A DNA stretch of 64,000 nucleotides from Aquipuribacter sp051216895 (GTDB lineage Bacteria > Actinomycetota > Actinomycetes > Actinomycetales > JBBAYJ01): contig NZ_JBPKAO010000010.1 in the NCBI RefSeq assembly GCF_051216895.1, positions 1 through 64,000 of the forward strand, in the 5' to 3' direction. The translations under genes were made by a program, and so were the position numbers. Below, piece by piece: positions 56,167-64,000 of this stretch (the stretch's first letter is position 1; each line of letters begins with the position of its first letter). Below the pieces are notes generated by a model. It was given only the letters and a program-made list of their open reading frames with translations. It made no database searches and was not told the DNA's origin.

Positions 56167-57218
56167 CCTCCGCGGCCGGGACCGTCGCCGGGCCCGCGCA
56201 GGTCCGGGCGCGGGTGGTGGCGGCCGCCGACACCGGCGTGTACCGGCACCTGGTGCTGGCGGCCCCGGCCGCGTCCCGGGCGCGGCCCGGGCAGTTCGTC
56301 GCACTGGCCGTGGGGGACCCCACGACGTCGAGCATGCTGCTGCGGCGGGCCTTCAGCGTCCACCGCGCGGACCCGGTGGCGGGCACCGTCGAGGTCGTCG
56401 TGGCGGCCCACGGGCCCGGCACGGGATGGGTGTGCGGGCGGGAGGTCGGGGACGAGGTCGACGTGGTCGGCCCGCTCGGCACCGGGTTCGACCTGCCCAC
56501 CGCCGGTCGGCTCGTGCTGGTCGGTGGCGGCTACGGGTCGGCGCCGTTCGCCTGGACCGCGGCGTCGGCGGCCGCCGGCGTGGTGGTCGACGCGGTCGTC
56601 GGGGCCGGGGACGCCGCGCGGCTGTGCGACGTCGAGGGCATCCGGGCCGCGGTCGAGGCCACGGGCGGCGGGGTGCACGTGACCACCGACGACGGCAGCG
56701 CGGGACGGCGGGGGCGGGTGACCGACGCGCTCGCCGACCTGCTGGGCGCCGGTGCGACCGGCGCGACCGGTACGACCGGTGCGACCGGTACGACCGGTGC
56801 GACCGGTACGACCGGTGCGACCGGTACGACCGGTGCGACCGGTACGACCGGTGCGACCGGTACGACCGGTGCGACCGGTACGACCGGTGCGACCGGGCCT
56901 GCCGCGACCGTCGTGGCCGCCTGCGGGCCGATGGCCATGCTGGCCGCCGTCGCCGCGACCGCGAGCCGGGCCGCCGAGGCCACCGGACGCGCCGTCGGCG
57001 TCCAGGTCGCCGTCGAGGAGGCCATGGCCTGCGGCATCGGCATCTGCATGACGTGCGTCCTGCCGGTGCGCGGCGCCGACGGCCTGACCCGGATGCTGCG
57101 GGCCTGCACCGAGGGCCCCGTCCTGGACGCCGACCGGGTCCGCTGGGACTGCGTCGGCGCCCACGGCGCCTCGGTACCCGCCGACGCCGTCGGCGCCCCC
57201 GAGGGCGGTGCCGCATGA
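56163..57218 (+). CDS. pyrK: Dihydroorotate dehydrogenase electron-transfer subunit PyrK with repeat insertion
   Basis: A 351-residue FAD/2Fe-2S protein of the ferredoxin-reductase family that passes electrons from PyrD to NAD. The FAD domain has RPGQFVALAVGD and LRRAFSVHRAD; the NAD domain has RLVLVGGGYGSAPFAW and VAACGPMAMLAAV. The cluster Cys are in MACGIGICMTCVLPVRG plus a later RACTEG. A Gly-Ala-Thr insertion of about 48 residues (GATGTT repeats) interrupts the NAD domain; the enzyme is otherwise intact, and the usual length is about 260-300. GTGA overlap with carB, ATGA with pyrD. Confidence 0.93.
56752..56895 (+). repeat. 18-bp tandem repeat in pyrK
   Basis: Alternating 9-mers GCGACCGGT and ACGACCGGT form an almost perfect array; the ACGACCGGT element recurs seven times with period 18 (preceded by T at 56771, 56789, 56807, 56825, 56843, 56861 and 56879). 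It encodes GATGTT units in frame. Confidence 0.95.
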
Positions 57219-58294
57219 GCGAGGTGCCCGTCACCGCGACGACGTCAGGCGCGGTCCCCGACCCGACGTCCGGTCCCAGCCCGGTCGACCTGTCCGCGCG
57301 GCTCGTCGCGCCGGCCGGCCCCGTCGACCTGACCGGCGCGGTCCTCACCGCCAGCGGTTGCGCCGCGGCCGGCCGCGAGCTGGACCCCTACCTGGACCTG
57401 ACCGCGCTCGGCGGGGTCGTCACCAAGACGATCATGCGCGACCCCCGCTCCGGGCGGCCCACGCCGCGGATGGCGGAGACACCGTCGGGGATGCTGAACT
57501 CCATCGGCCTGCAGGGCCCGGGCGTCGACGCGTTCCTCGCCGCCGACCTGCCCTGGCTCGCCCGCCGCGGCGCCCGCGCCGTGGTCAGCGTCGCGGGGGA
57601 GGACGTCGGGGAGTTCGTCGAGGTCGCCACCGCCGTGCGCGAGGCCACCTCCGGCGCCGACGAGCTGGGCGCCCCCGGCACCGACGGCGGGGTGCTGGCC
57701 GCCGTCGAGGTGAACATCTCCTGCCCCAACGTCGCCAACCGCGGCCTGGTGTTCGCCTGCGACCCCGGGACGGCGGCCGACGTGGTGTCCGCCGTGCGCG
57801 CGGTCACCGACCCGCGGGTGCCCGTGCTGGCCAAGCTGTCGCCGGACGTCACCGACATCGTCGCCATCGCGGCGTCGGTCCTCGCCGCGGGCGCCGACGG
57901 CCTCGTCATGGTCAACACGCTGCTCGGCGTCGCGATCGACGTCGACCGCGGGGCGCCGGTCCTGTCCCGGGTCACGGGCGGGTTGTCCGGCCCGGCCATC
58001 CGCCCCGTCGCCGTGCGCTGCATCTGGCAGGTCCACGCCGCCATGCGGGCCGGGCTGATCCCCACCGCGCCGATCGTCGGCGTCGGCGGGGTCCGGACCG
58101 GCCGGGACGCGGCCGAGCTGGTGCTGGCCGGCGCCGCCGCGGTCCAGGTGGGCACCGTCACCTTCGGTGACCCGTCCGCCCCCGGCCGGGTGCTCACCGA
58201 GCTGGGCCGGTGGGTCGGCGCCCGCGGTGCGTCGTCGCTGTCGCAGCTCGTGGGCGGCGCGCACGACGCCGTCCGGTCCGGAGGCCACGCGTGA
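57215..58294 (+). CDS. pyrD: Dihydroorotate dehydrogenase, class 1B catalytic subunit
   Basis: A 359-residue FMN enzyme. The catalytic Cys characteristic of class 1 lies in VEVNISCPNVANRG. GGVVTKTIMRDPRSG, LAKLSPDVTDI and VGVGGVRTGRDAAELV are FMN/substrate blocks. Class 1B uses PyrK and NAD, consistent with the adjacent pyrK. A Ser/Thr/Pro-rich N-terminus of about 30 residues precedes the barrel. It overlaps pyrK and pyrF by 4 nt each. Confidence 0.95.
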   Translation: MSEVPVTATTSGAVPDPTSGPSPVDLSARLVAPAGPVDLTGAVLTASGCAAAGRELDPYLDLTALGGVVTKTIMRDPRSGRPTPRMAETPSGMLNSIGLQGPGVDAFLAADLPWLARRGARAVVSVAGEDVGEFVEVATAVREATSGADELGAPGTDGGVLAAVEVNISCPNVANRGLVFACDPGTAADVVSAVRAVTDPRVPVLAKLSPDVTDIVAIAASVLAAGADGLVMVNTLLGVAIDVDRGAPVLSRVTGGLSGPAIRPVAVRCIWQVHAAMRAGLIPTAPIVGVGGVRTGRDAAELVLAGAAAVQVGTVTFGDPSAPGRVLTELGRWVGARGASSLSQLVGGAHDAVRSGGHA

Positions 58295-59244
58295 GTAACG
58301 CCACGAGCCCCCCCGAGGTCGCCGTCCCGCCGTTCGGGGCTCGGCTGCAGGCCGCGCTGCGCCGCCACGGCCCGCTGTGCGTCGGCGTCGACCCCGCCCC
58401 GGCCACGCTCGTCCGCTGGGGCCTGACGGACGACGTCGCCGGTCTCGAGCGGTTCTGCGGCACGGTGGTGGAGGCCCTGGCGGGCCGGACGGCGATGCTC
58501 AAGCCCCAGGTGGCCTTCTTCGAGCGGCACGGCTCTCGCGGCCTCGCGGTGCTGGAGCGGCTCCTGGCCGACTGCCGCTCGGCGGGGCAGCTGGTGCTGG
58601 CCGACGCCAAGCGCGGCGACATCGGGTCGACGGCCGCGGGGTACGCCGACGCCTGGCTGGACCCGCGGTCCCCGCTCGCCGCGGACGCGGTGACGGTGTC
58701 GCCGTTCCTGGGCTACGGCAGCCTCGCGCCCCTGGTCGACGCGGCCGCCGCCCACGGTCGCGGCGTGTTCGTGCTGTGCCTGACCTCCAACCCCGAGGGG
58801 GCGTCGGTGCAGCACGCCCGCCCCGCCGACGGCTCCGCCCCCAGCGTGGCCGCCGCCGTGGCCGCCGCCGCCGCGGCCGACAACGCCCGCCTGGGCGACG
58901 GCCCCCCGGACGACGCGCGCCCGGACGACGCCAGCCTGGACGACGCGGGCCGGTCGGGGTTGCGCCGGCCCGGGCCCGTCGGCCTGGTCGTCGGCGCCAC
59001 GGTGGGGGAGCAGCTGGCCGCCACCGGGGTGGACCTGGCCGCGGTCGGGGGGCACCTGCTGCTGCCCGGCCTGGGCGCCCAGGGGGCCACGGCGCAGGAC
59101 GTGGCGCGTCACCTGGGGGCGCTGGCCGAGCTGCTGGTCCCCAGCGCCAGCCGTGAGGTCCTGAACGCCGGACCGGACCGCCAGCGGCTCCGGGACGGGG
59201 CGGCCCGCCTCACCGGCGACCTGGCGTCCGCGCTGGGGGTCTGA
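58291..59244 (+). CDS. pyrF: Orotidine 5'-phosphate decarboxylase (type 2)
   Basis: A 317-residue enzyme making UMP. The catalytic Lys is in VLADAKRGDIGSTAAGYAD; LCVGVDPAPATLVRWGL is the N-terminal signature. It belongs to the larger mycobacterial-type family. A small Asp/Pro-rich insertion (DDARPDDASLDDAG) lies before the last barrel strands. Last gene of the pyr operon. Confidence 0.95.
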   Translation: MSNATSPPEVAVPPFGARLQAALRRHGPLCVGVDPAPATLVRWGLTDDVAGLERFCGTVVEALAGRTAMLKPQVAFFERHGSRGLAVLERLLADCRSAGQLVLADAKRGDIGSTAAGYADAWLDPRSPLAADAVTVSPFLGYGSLAPLVDAAAAHGRGVFVLCLTSNPEGASVQHARPADGSAPSVAAAVAAAAAADNARLGDGPPDDARPDDASLDDAGRSGLRRPGPVGLVVGATVGEQLAATGVDLAAVGGHLLLPGLGAQGATAQDVARHLGALAELLVPSASREVLNAGPDRQRLRDGAARLTGDLASALGV

Positions 59245-59308
59245 ACCGCCGCACCGGGCACGCTGCGCGACCGGGCGCACGCCGGTTGTGGACGACACCA
59301 GGACCGCG

Positions 59309-59338
59309 TTGGACCAGGGGCGATGCCATGGGTACGTT
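59309..59338 (+). promoter_or_regulatory. Promoter for mihF-gmk (TTGGAC, 18 nt, TACGTT)
   Basis: TTGGAC (59309-59314) and TACGTT (59333-59338) with an 18-bp spacer fit the housekeeping consensus. The leader to the GTG at 59471 would be about 125 nt; no riboswitch was recognised in it. This is the main content of the 226-bp gap after pyrF. Confidence 0.55.
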
Positions 59339-59470
59339 CGCCTCCTGCCGGTGGTCACCCGGTCCATCAGGACCGGGACCGGCGGACGAGCACCGCACGT
59401 CGCAACCACGGACAGCCGCACCGCCGATCCGCACCCGATCTCATCGACCCACCGACCACAGAGGTGTCAC

Positions 59471-59788
59471 GTGCCCCTTCCCACTCTCACGCCCGAGCAG
59501 CGCGCCGCAGCGCTCGAGAAGGCCGCCGCTGCCCGTCGGGAGCGCGCCGAGGTGAAGAACAGGCTCAAGAACTCCACGGCCACGCTCGCCGATGTCATCA
59601 AGGAGGGCTCGACCAACGACGTCATCGGCAAGATGAAGGTCGCCGCCCTGCTCGAGGCGCTGCCCGGCACGGGCAAGGTCCGCGCCAAGGCGATCATGGA
59701 GGAGATCGGCATCAGCGAGACGCGTCGTGTGCGCGGCCTCGGTGCCAACCAGACCGCCTCCCTCATCGAACGCTTCGGCGGCAAGTGA
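59471..59788 (+). CDS. mihF: Actinobacterial integration host factor (mIHF)
   Basis: A 105-residue nucleoid protein with a long N-terminal helix (LTPEQRAAALEKAAAARRER) and a helix-two-turn-helix (KMKVAALLEALPGTGKVRAK; RVRGLGANQTASLIERFGGK), nearly matching the mycobacterial protein. It bends DNA and is essential in mycobacteria. The GTG at 59471 follows AGAGGTG. The stop overlaps gmk (GTGA). Confidence 0.95.
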   Translation: MPLPTLTPEQRAAALEKAAAARRERAEVKNRLKNSTATLADVIKEGSTNDVIGKMKVAALLEALPGTGKVRAKAIMEEIGISETRRVRGLGANQTASLIERFGGK

Positions 59789-60399
59789 CCTCAGCCCCGC
59801 CGCCGTCCCCCGCACCGGTCGGGGGCGGCGACAGGACGGGCCCCCGCGTCACCGTGCTGGCGGGTCCGACCGCGGTCGGCAAGGGCACCGTGGCCGCCGA
59901 GGTGCGGCGCCGGTACCCCGAGGTGGCCATCTCGGTGTCGGCGACGACACGTCGACCGCGCCCCGGCGAGGTGGACGGGGTGCACTACCACTTCGTGTCC
60001 GACGACCGCTTCGACGCCATGGTCGCCGGGGGCGAGCTTCTCGAGTGGGCCCTGGTCCACGGCCTGCAGCGCTCCGGGACCCCGCGCGCCGAGGTGGAGC
60101 AGGCGCTGGCCGGCGGTCGGCCCGTCCTGCTGGAGATCGACCTGCAGGGTGCCCGGCAGATCCGGACCAGCTACCCGCAGGCGCAGTTCGTGTTCCTCGC
60201 ACCGCCGTCGTGGGACGAGCTGGTGTCCCGGCTGGTCGGTCGGGGGACCGAGGACGAGGCCGAGCGGGAGCGCCGGCTGAGCACCGCGAAGGTCGAGCTG
60301 GCGGCCGAGCCGGAGTTCGACCGGACCATCGTCAACCACGATGTCAGCCAGGCCGCCCGCGACCTCGTATCATTGATGGGATTGCCGGTCCGCGACTGA
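59785..60399 (+). CDS. gmk: Guanylate kinase
   Basis: A 204-residue kinase converting GMP to GDP. P-loop GPTAVGKGTV, SVSATTRRPRPGEVDGVHY and LLEIDLQGARQIR are present. The P-loop reads TAV where most bacteria have SGV. A short Pro-rich N-terminus precedes the core. The GTG start overlaps mihF. Confidence 0.95.
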   Translation: MTSAPPPSPAPVGGGDRTGPRVTVLAGPTAVGKGTVAAEVRRRYPEVAISVSATTRRPRPGEVDGVHYHFVSDDRFDAMVAGGELLEWALVHGLQRSGTPRAEVEQALAGGRPVLLEIDLQGARQIRTSYPQAQFVFLAPPSWDELVSRLVGRGTEDEAERERRLSTAKVELAAEPEFDRTIVNHDVSQAARDLVSLMGLPVRD

Positions 60400-60466
60400 G
60401 CCCGCTCGGCTCTTCACGGCGTCCTCGCCGTCCGCGGACCGGAGCACCCGACGTCTGGAGTCCTCA

Positions 60467-60739
60467 GTGCCCGGAACACCTGCTGCCCCCGAAGGCATCA
60501 CCAACCCGCCCATCGACGACCTGCTCACCACGGTCGACTCGAAGTACTCCCTCGTCATCTACGCGGCCAAGCGCGCCCGTCAGATCAACGCGTACTACTC
60601 CCAGCTCGGCGAGGGCCTGCTGGAGTACGTCGGTCCCCTGGTCGAGACCCACGTGCAGGAGAAGCCGCTGTCCGTGGCGCTGCGCGAGATCGACGCCGGC
60701 CTCCTCACCATCGAGGCCAACCCCCCCGCCGAGGACTGA
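60467..60739 (+). CDS. rpoZ: RNA polymerase omega subunit
   Basis: A 90-residue subunit. PPIDDLLTTVDSKYSLVIYA and AAKRARQINAYYSQLGEG are the conserved core binding beta-prime. PLSVALREIDAGLL is the actinomycete C-terminus. The GTG follows GGAG at 6 nt. It precedes coaBC as in most actinomycetes. Confidence 0.95.
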   Translation: MPGTPAAPEGITNPPIDDLLTTVDSKYSLVIYAAKRARQINAYYSQLGEGLLEYVGPLVETHVQEKPLSVALREIDAGLLTIEANPPAED

Positions 60740-60744
60740 GACCC

Positions 60745-62007
60745 CTGCGGGTCGTCCTCGGCGTCAGCGGGGGCATCGCGGCCTACAAGGCCGCCACCCT
60801 GCTGCGCCTGCTCCGCGCGGACGGGCACGACGTCACCGTCGTGCCCACCGCGTCGGCGCTGCGCTTCGTCGGCGAACCCACCTGGTCGGCGTTGTCGGGG
60901 CACCCCGTGGCCACCGACGTGTGGACCGACGCGCACGACGTGCCCCACGTGTCGATCGGCCGGACCGCCGACCTCCTCGTCGTCGCCCCCGCGACGGCCG
61001 ACCTGCTGGCCCGCGCCGCGCACGGCCTGGCCGACGACCTGCTCACCAGCACGCTGCTGACCGTGACCTGCCCGGTCCTGCTGGCCCCGGCCATGCACAC
61101 CGAGATGTGGGAGCACCCCGCGACCCGCGCCAACGTGGCCCTGCTGCGCGAGCGCGGCGTCACGGTCGTCGACCCGGCCGTCGGCCGGCTCACGGGGGCC
61201 GACACCGGGCAGGGCCGTCTGCCCGAGCCCGAGGAGCTCCTGGAGCACGTCCGGGCGGCGCTGGCCGCAGCGGCCCCGGCGACGCGCCCCCAGGACCTGG
61301 CCGGTCGCCACGTCGTCGTCACCGCCGGGGGTACCCGTGAGCCGCTGGACCCGGTGCGGTTCCTGGGCAACGCGTCCTCCGGACGGCAGGGGATCGCCCT
61401 GGCCGAGGCCGCCCGGGACCGCGGCGCCGACGTGCACCTGGTCGCCGCGCACGTCGAGACGGCCCTGCCCGACGGCGTCCGTACCACCCGCGTCGGCACG
61501 GCGCAGGAGCTGCTGGGCGCCGTGACGGACGCCGTGGCCGGCGCCGACGTGCTGGTGATGGCCGCCGCCGTGGCCGACTACCGGCCCGCCGAGGTGTCCG
61601 GCACCAAGATCAAGAAGACGGGGGAGTCCGACGCCCCGACGCTGCGCCTGGTCCGCACCGTCGACGTGCTGGCCACCGTCTCCCACGACCGACCCCGCCC
61701 CGGTCTGGTCGTCGTCGGCTTCGCGGCCGAGACCGGCGACGAGACCGGCGACGTGCGCCACCACGCCGAGGCCAAGCTGCGCGCCAAGGGCTGCGACCTG
61801 CTGGTGGTCAACGACGTGTCCGGCGGTGCGGTGTTCGGCAGCGAGCACAACCAGGTCGTCGTCCTCGCGCCCGGCCCCGACGGGGCCGTCGAGGTCGCCT
61901 CGACCGGCACGACCGACAAGCGCGCGGTCGCCGAGACGGTCGTCGACGCCGTCGTCCACCGGTTGGCAGAAGTCGCCCGGGCGGGTTCGGCGCAGCCCGT
62001 AGGGTGA
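60745..62007 (+). CDS. coaBC: Phosphopantothenoylcysteine synthetase/decarboxylase, apparent CTG start
   Basis: A 420-residue bifunctional coenzyme A enzyme. The CoaC flavodoxin-like half starts RVVLGVSGGIAAYKAATLLR and contains HVSIGRTADLLVVAPATAD and PAMHTEMWEHPATR. The CoaB half has GGTREPLDPVRFLGNASSGR and MAAAVADYRP. No ATG/GTG/TTG lies in frame before GVSGGIAAYK; the first is GTG 60841, which would delete the FMN-binding N-terminus. CTG 60745 has GAGGA (60731-60735) 9 nt upstream; CTG 60736 forms a CTGA overlap with rpoZ and is the alternative. Confidence 0.92.
   Translation: MRVVLGVSGGIAAYKAATLLRLLRADGHDVTVVPTASALRFVGEPTWSALSGHPVATDVWTDAHDVPHVSIGRTADLLVVAPATADLLARAAHGLADDLLTSTLLTVTCPVLLAPAMHTEMWEHPATRANVALLRERGVTVVDPAVGRLTGADTGQGRLPEPEELLEHVRAALAAAAPATRPQDLAGRHVVVTAGGTREPLDPVRFLGNASSGRQGIALAEAARDRGADVHLVAAHVETALPDGVRTTRVGTAQELLGAVTDAVAGADVLVMAAAVADYRPAEVSGTKIKKTGESDAPTLRLVRTVDVLATVSHDRPRPGLVVVGFAAETGDETGDVRHHAEAKLRAKGCDLLVVNDVSGGAVFGSEHNQVVVLAPGPDGAVEVASTGTTDKRAVAETVVDAVVHRLAEVARAGSAQPVG
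62000..62005 (+). promoter_or_regulatory. -10-like element (TAGGGT) for metK
   Basis: TAGGGT at the very end of coaBC. A transcript would start near 62012 with a leader of about 65 nt and GGGAG before the ATG at 62077. Confidence 0.4.
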
Positions 62008-62076
62008 GCGCGGCCCGGTCGCCGGAAGCCGTCCAGCACCAACCCGCACCTCGACGGTGCCGTCCTGGGAGATCTG

Positions 62077-63270
62077 ATGAGCCTTCGCCTGTTCACGTCC
62101 GAGTCCGTCACCGAGGGGCACCCGGACAAGATCTGCGACCAGATCAGCGACGCCATCCTCGACGCGATGCTCGAGCAGGACCCCCACTCGCGGGTGGCGG
62201 TCGAGACCCTGGTCACCACCGGCCTGGTGCACGTCGCCGGTGAGGTCACCACCGAGGCCTACGTCGAGATCCCCCGTGTGGTCCGCGAGACCGTGCTGCG
62301 GATCGGCTACGACTCCTCCGTCAAGGGCTTCGACGGCTCCTCCTGCGGGGTGTCGGTGTCCATCGGCCAGCAGTCGCCGGACATCGCGCAGGGCGTGGAC
62401 CGGGCCCACGAGGCCCGCACCGCGGGCGCCGAGGACCCCCTGGACGCCCAAGGCGCCGGGGACCAGGGCCTGATGTTCGGCTACGCCTGCGACGACACCC
62501 CCGAGCTGATGCCGCTGCCGATCGCGCTCGCCCACCGGTTGTCGGCGCGCCTCAGCGAGGTCCGCAAGAGCAACGAGCTGGCCTACCTGCGCCCCGACGG
62601 CAAGACCCAGGTGACCATCGCCTACGACGGCACCACGCCGGTCGCCGTCGACACCGTGGTCCTGTCTACCCAGCACGCCGCCGACATCTCGCTGGAGGGC
62701 ATGCTCGCGCCCGACATCGAGTCCCACGTCATCAGGCCCGTGCTGGAGAGCGCGGGCCTGGAGACGTCCGGGATGCGGCTGCTGGTCAACCCGACGGGCC
62801 GCTTCGAGATCGGCGGGCCGATGGGTGACGCGGGCCTCACCGGACGCAAGATCATCGTGGACACCTACGGCGGCATGGCCCGTCACGGGGGCGGTGCGTT
62901 CAGCGGCAAGGACCCGTCCAAGGTGGACCGCTCCGCCGCCTACGCCATGCGGTGGGTGGCCAAGAACGTGGTCGCCGCCGGGCTGGCGACGCGCTGCGAG
63001 GTCCAGGTCGCCTACGCCATCGGCAAGGCGGCACCGGTGGGGCTGTACGTCGAGTGCTTCGGCACCGAGACCGTGTCCCTGGACCGGGTGACCGCAGCGG
63101 TCCGCGAGGTGTTCGACCTGCGCCCGGCCGCGATCATCCGCGACCTGGAGCTGCTGCGGCCGATCTACCAGCAGACCGCCGCCTACGGCCACTTCGGGCG
63201 CGAGCTGCCGGGGATGACGTGGGAGCGGACCGACCGCGTCGACGCGCTGCGCAGCGCCGCGGGCGCCTGA
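62077..63270 (+). CDS. metK: S-adenosylmethionine synthetase
   Basis: A 397-residue enzyme. TSESVTEGHPDKICDQISDA, GAGDQGLMFGYA and the phosphate loop GGGAFSGKDPSKVDRSAAY are present. It makes SAM from methionine and ATP. Normal length. The ATG follows GGGAG at 62066-62070. The SAM product serves methyltransferases such as TlyA. Confidence 0.97.
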   Translation: MSLRLFTSESVTEGHPDKICDQISDAILDAMLEQDPHSRVAVETLVTTGLVHVAGEVTTEAYVEIPRVVRETVLRIGYDSSVKGFDGSSCGVSVSIGQQSPDIAQGVDRAHEARTAGAEDPLDAQGAGDQGLMFGYACDDTPELMPLPIALAHRLSARLSEVRKSNELAYLRPDGKTQVTIAYDGTTPVAVDTVVLSTQHAADISLEGMLAPDIESHVIRPVLESAGLETSGMRLLVNPTGRFEIGGPMGDAGLTGRKIIVDTYGGMARHGGGAFSGKDPSKVDRSAAYAMRWVAKNVVAAGLATRCEVQVAYAIGKAAPVGLYVECFGTETVSLDRVTAAVREVFDLRPAAIIRDLELLRPIYQQTAAYGHFGRELPGMTWERTDRVDALRSAAGA

Positions 63271-63289
63271 GCCGCCGCGTCGGGGTCGG

Positions 63290-64000
63290 GTGAGCAGCGG
63301 GCCCGCGCAGCCGGCCCTGTTCGGCCCTGCGCCCAGACGGCGCGGCGCGGCGCGGTCGCCGTCCCCGGCGTCCGAGGGCGGCGGACCGGTCGCCGCCGTC
63401 GTCGTCGACGTCCCGCTGGCCCACCTGGACCACCCGTTCTCCTACGCCGTCCCGGCGGCGCTGGTCGACCAGCTGCACCCCGGGGCGCGCGTGGTGGTGC
63501 CCTTCGCCGGACGGACCGAGGACGGCTGGGTGCTGGACGTCGCGGACGGGGACGTGGCCGGGCTGCGCCCGGTCCGGCGCGTCGTCACCCCGCACCCGCC
63601 CCTGACCCGGGAGGTGGCGGCGCTCGCCCGGGCCGTTGCCGACGCCACCGGCGGCACCCTGGCCGACGTCCTGCGCTCGGCCGTCCCGCCACGGCACGCC
63701 GCAGCGGAGCGGGTGCTGCTGGCGGACGACGCGCCGGCGGGCGACGCGCCGGCGGACGACGCGTCGGCGGACGAAGCGGTGGACCGGTCGGACGACGTCG
63801 GGGCCGGCGACCCGCGGACCTCGGAGGAGGACCCGGGCCCGTGGGCGTCGTGCGTGGCCGGACCCGCGTTCCTCCAGCACACCCGCTCCGGCGAGGGGCC
63901 CCGGGCGGCGGTCCGGCTCCCGCTGGACGCGGACCCGTGGTCGGCCGTCACCCCCGCCGTGCGGGCCGCCCTGGCGTCGGGACGTGACGCCGTCGTCGTC
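63290..64000 (+). CDS. priA: Primosomal protein N' (PriA), 5' part, cut by window end
   Basis: At least 237 codons, open to the window end. After a basic, Pro-rich N-terminus of about 37 residues comes the 3'-DNA-binding domain: VVVDVPLAHLDHPFSYAVPA, GARVVVPFAGRTEDGWVLDV and VVTPHPPLTREVAALARAVA. An Asp/Ala-rich insertion (15-bp repeats) follows near residue 145. Actinomycete PriA proteins commonly lack intact helicase motifs; that part is outside the window. The GTG at 63290 was chosen as the first in-frame start; it follows metK by 19 nt. The metK-priA order is typical. Confidence 0.85.
   Translation, partial: MSSGPAQPALFGPAPRRRGAARSPSPASEGGGPVAAVVVDVPLAHLDHPFSYAVPAALVDQLHPGARVVVPFAGRTEDGWVLDVADGDVAGLRPVRRVVTPHPPLTREVAALARAVADATGGTLADVLRSAVPPRHAAAERVLLADDAPAGDAPADDASADEAVDRSDDVGAGDPRTSEEDPGPWASCVAGPAFLQHTRSGEGPRAAVRLPLDADPWSAVTPAVRAALASGRDAVVV
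63725..63778 (+). repeat. 15-bp in-frame repeats in priA
   Basis: Three 15-bp units starting at 63725, 63740 and 63755 (core GACGCGCCGGCG), plus a partial fourth, encode DDAPA/GDAPA/DDASA. Confidence 0.8.

Noticed and set aside
62008..62076. SAM riboswitch before metK
   Set aside because: The gap is only 69 nt and shows no conserved SAM-aptamer core or long pairing.

Overview
The window is one continuous, very GC-rich stretch (codon third positions almost always G or C) from an actinomycete chromosome. The lineage call rests on a BldD homologue, an mIHF-type DNA-binding protein, SteA, TlyA, a DUF948/DUF6167 pair beside alaS, many GTG starts, stop/start overlaps of the GTGA/ATGA type, and leaderless promoters (TANNNT, 7-8 nt, then the start codon). 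I cannot name the genus. I saw no tRNA, rRNA, insertion sequence, prophage or CRISPR array; coding density is high and most genes are core housekeeping genes.

Layout. 1-11.5 kb: a TPR protein, a minus-strand PadR/membrane-protein pair and a DUF1015 gene, then TPR-HAD-small ORF-tlyA-nadK-recN-steA-glycosyltransferase. 11.5-16 kb: pyrG, a NUDIX hydrolase and aspS. 16-19 kb, minus strand: an MMPL transporter and a GNAT protein. 19-27 kb: rarA, DUF948, DUF6167, alaS, ruvX, mltG and aroE. 27-42 kb: a complete type IV pilus (T4P) block, pilB-pilT-pilC-pilA-minor pilins-pilD-pilM-pilN-pilO-coiled-coil protein, lying between aroE and aroCKBQ. 42-47 kb: aroC-K-B-Q, a stand-alone EAL-domain gene, efp and nusB. 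Then come a 72-bp tandem-repeat block and minus-strand bldD. 48.2-59.2 kb: the pyrimidine operon pyrR-B-C-(membrane protein)-carA-carB-pyrK-pyrD-pyrF. 59.4-64 kb: mihF-gmk-rpoZ-coaBC-metK and the 5' part of priA.

The most interesting reading concerns control of the pilus. The leader of the major pilin gene looks like a class I cyclic-di-GMP (GEMM) riboswitch aptamer, and pilA is isolated between two long hairpins. An apparently intact c-di-GMP phosphodiesterase (EAL) gene and the c-di-GMP-binding regulator BldD lie within about 16 kb. Each of the four intergenic leaders in front of pilB, pilT, pilA and pilM carries the same two-box motif, TCAAG then CCGA(T/A) at about 15 nt spacing, resembling sigma-28 (FliA/WhiG-type) promoters. 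Together these suggest a T4P regulon switched by an alternative sigma factor and tuned by c-di-GMP. The motifs are read directly from the sequence; the circuit is inference.

Other notable points: nusB and coaBC have no ATG/GTG/TTG that would preserve their conserved N-termini and appear to start at CTG; in-frame minisatellites expand several housekeeping proteins (MltG, PyrK, RarA, PyrF, PriA and the first TPR protein); and a PyrR-binding hairpin overlaps the pyrR ribosome-binding site.
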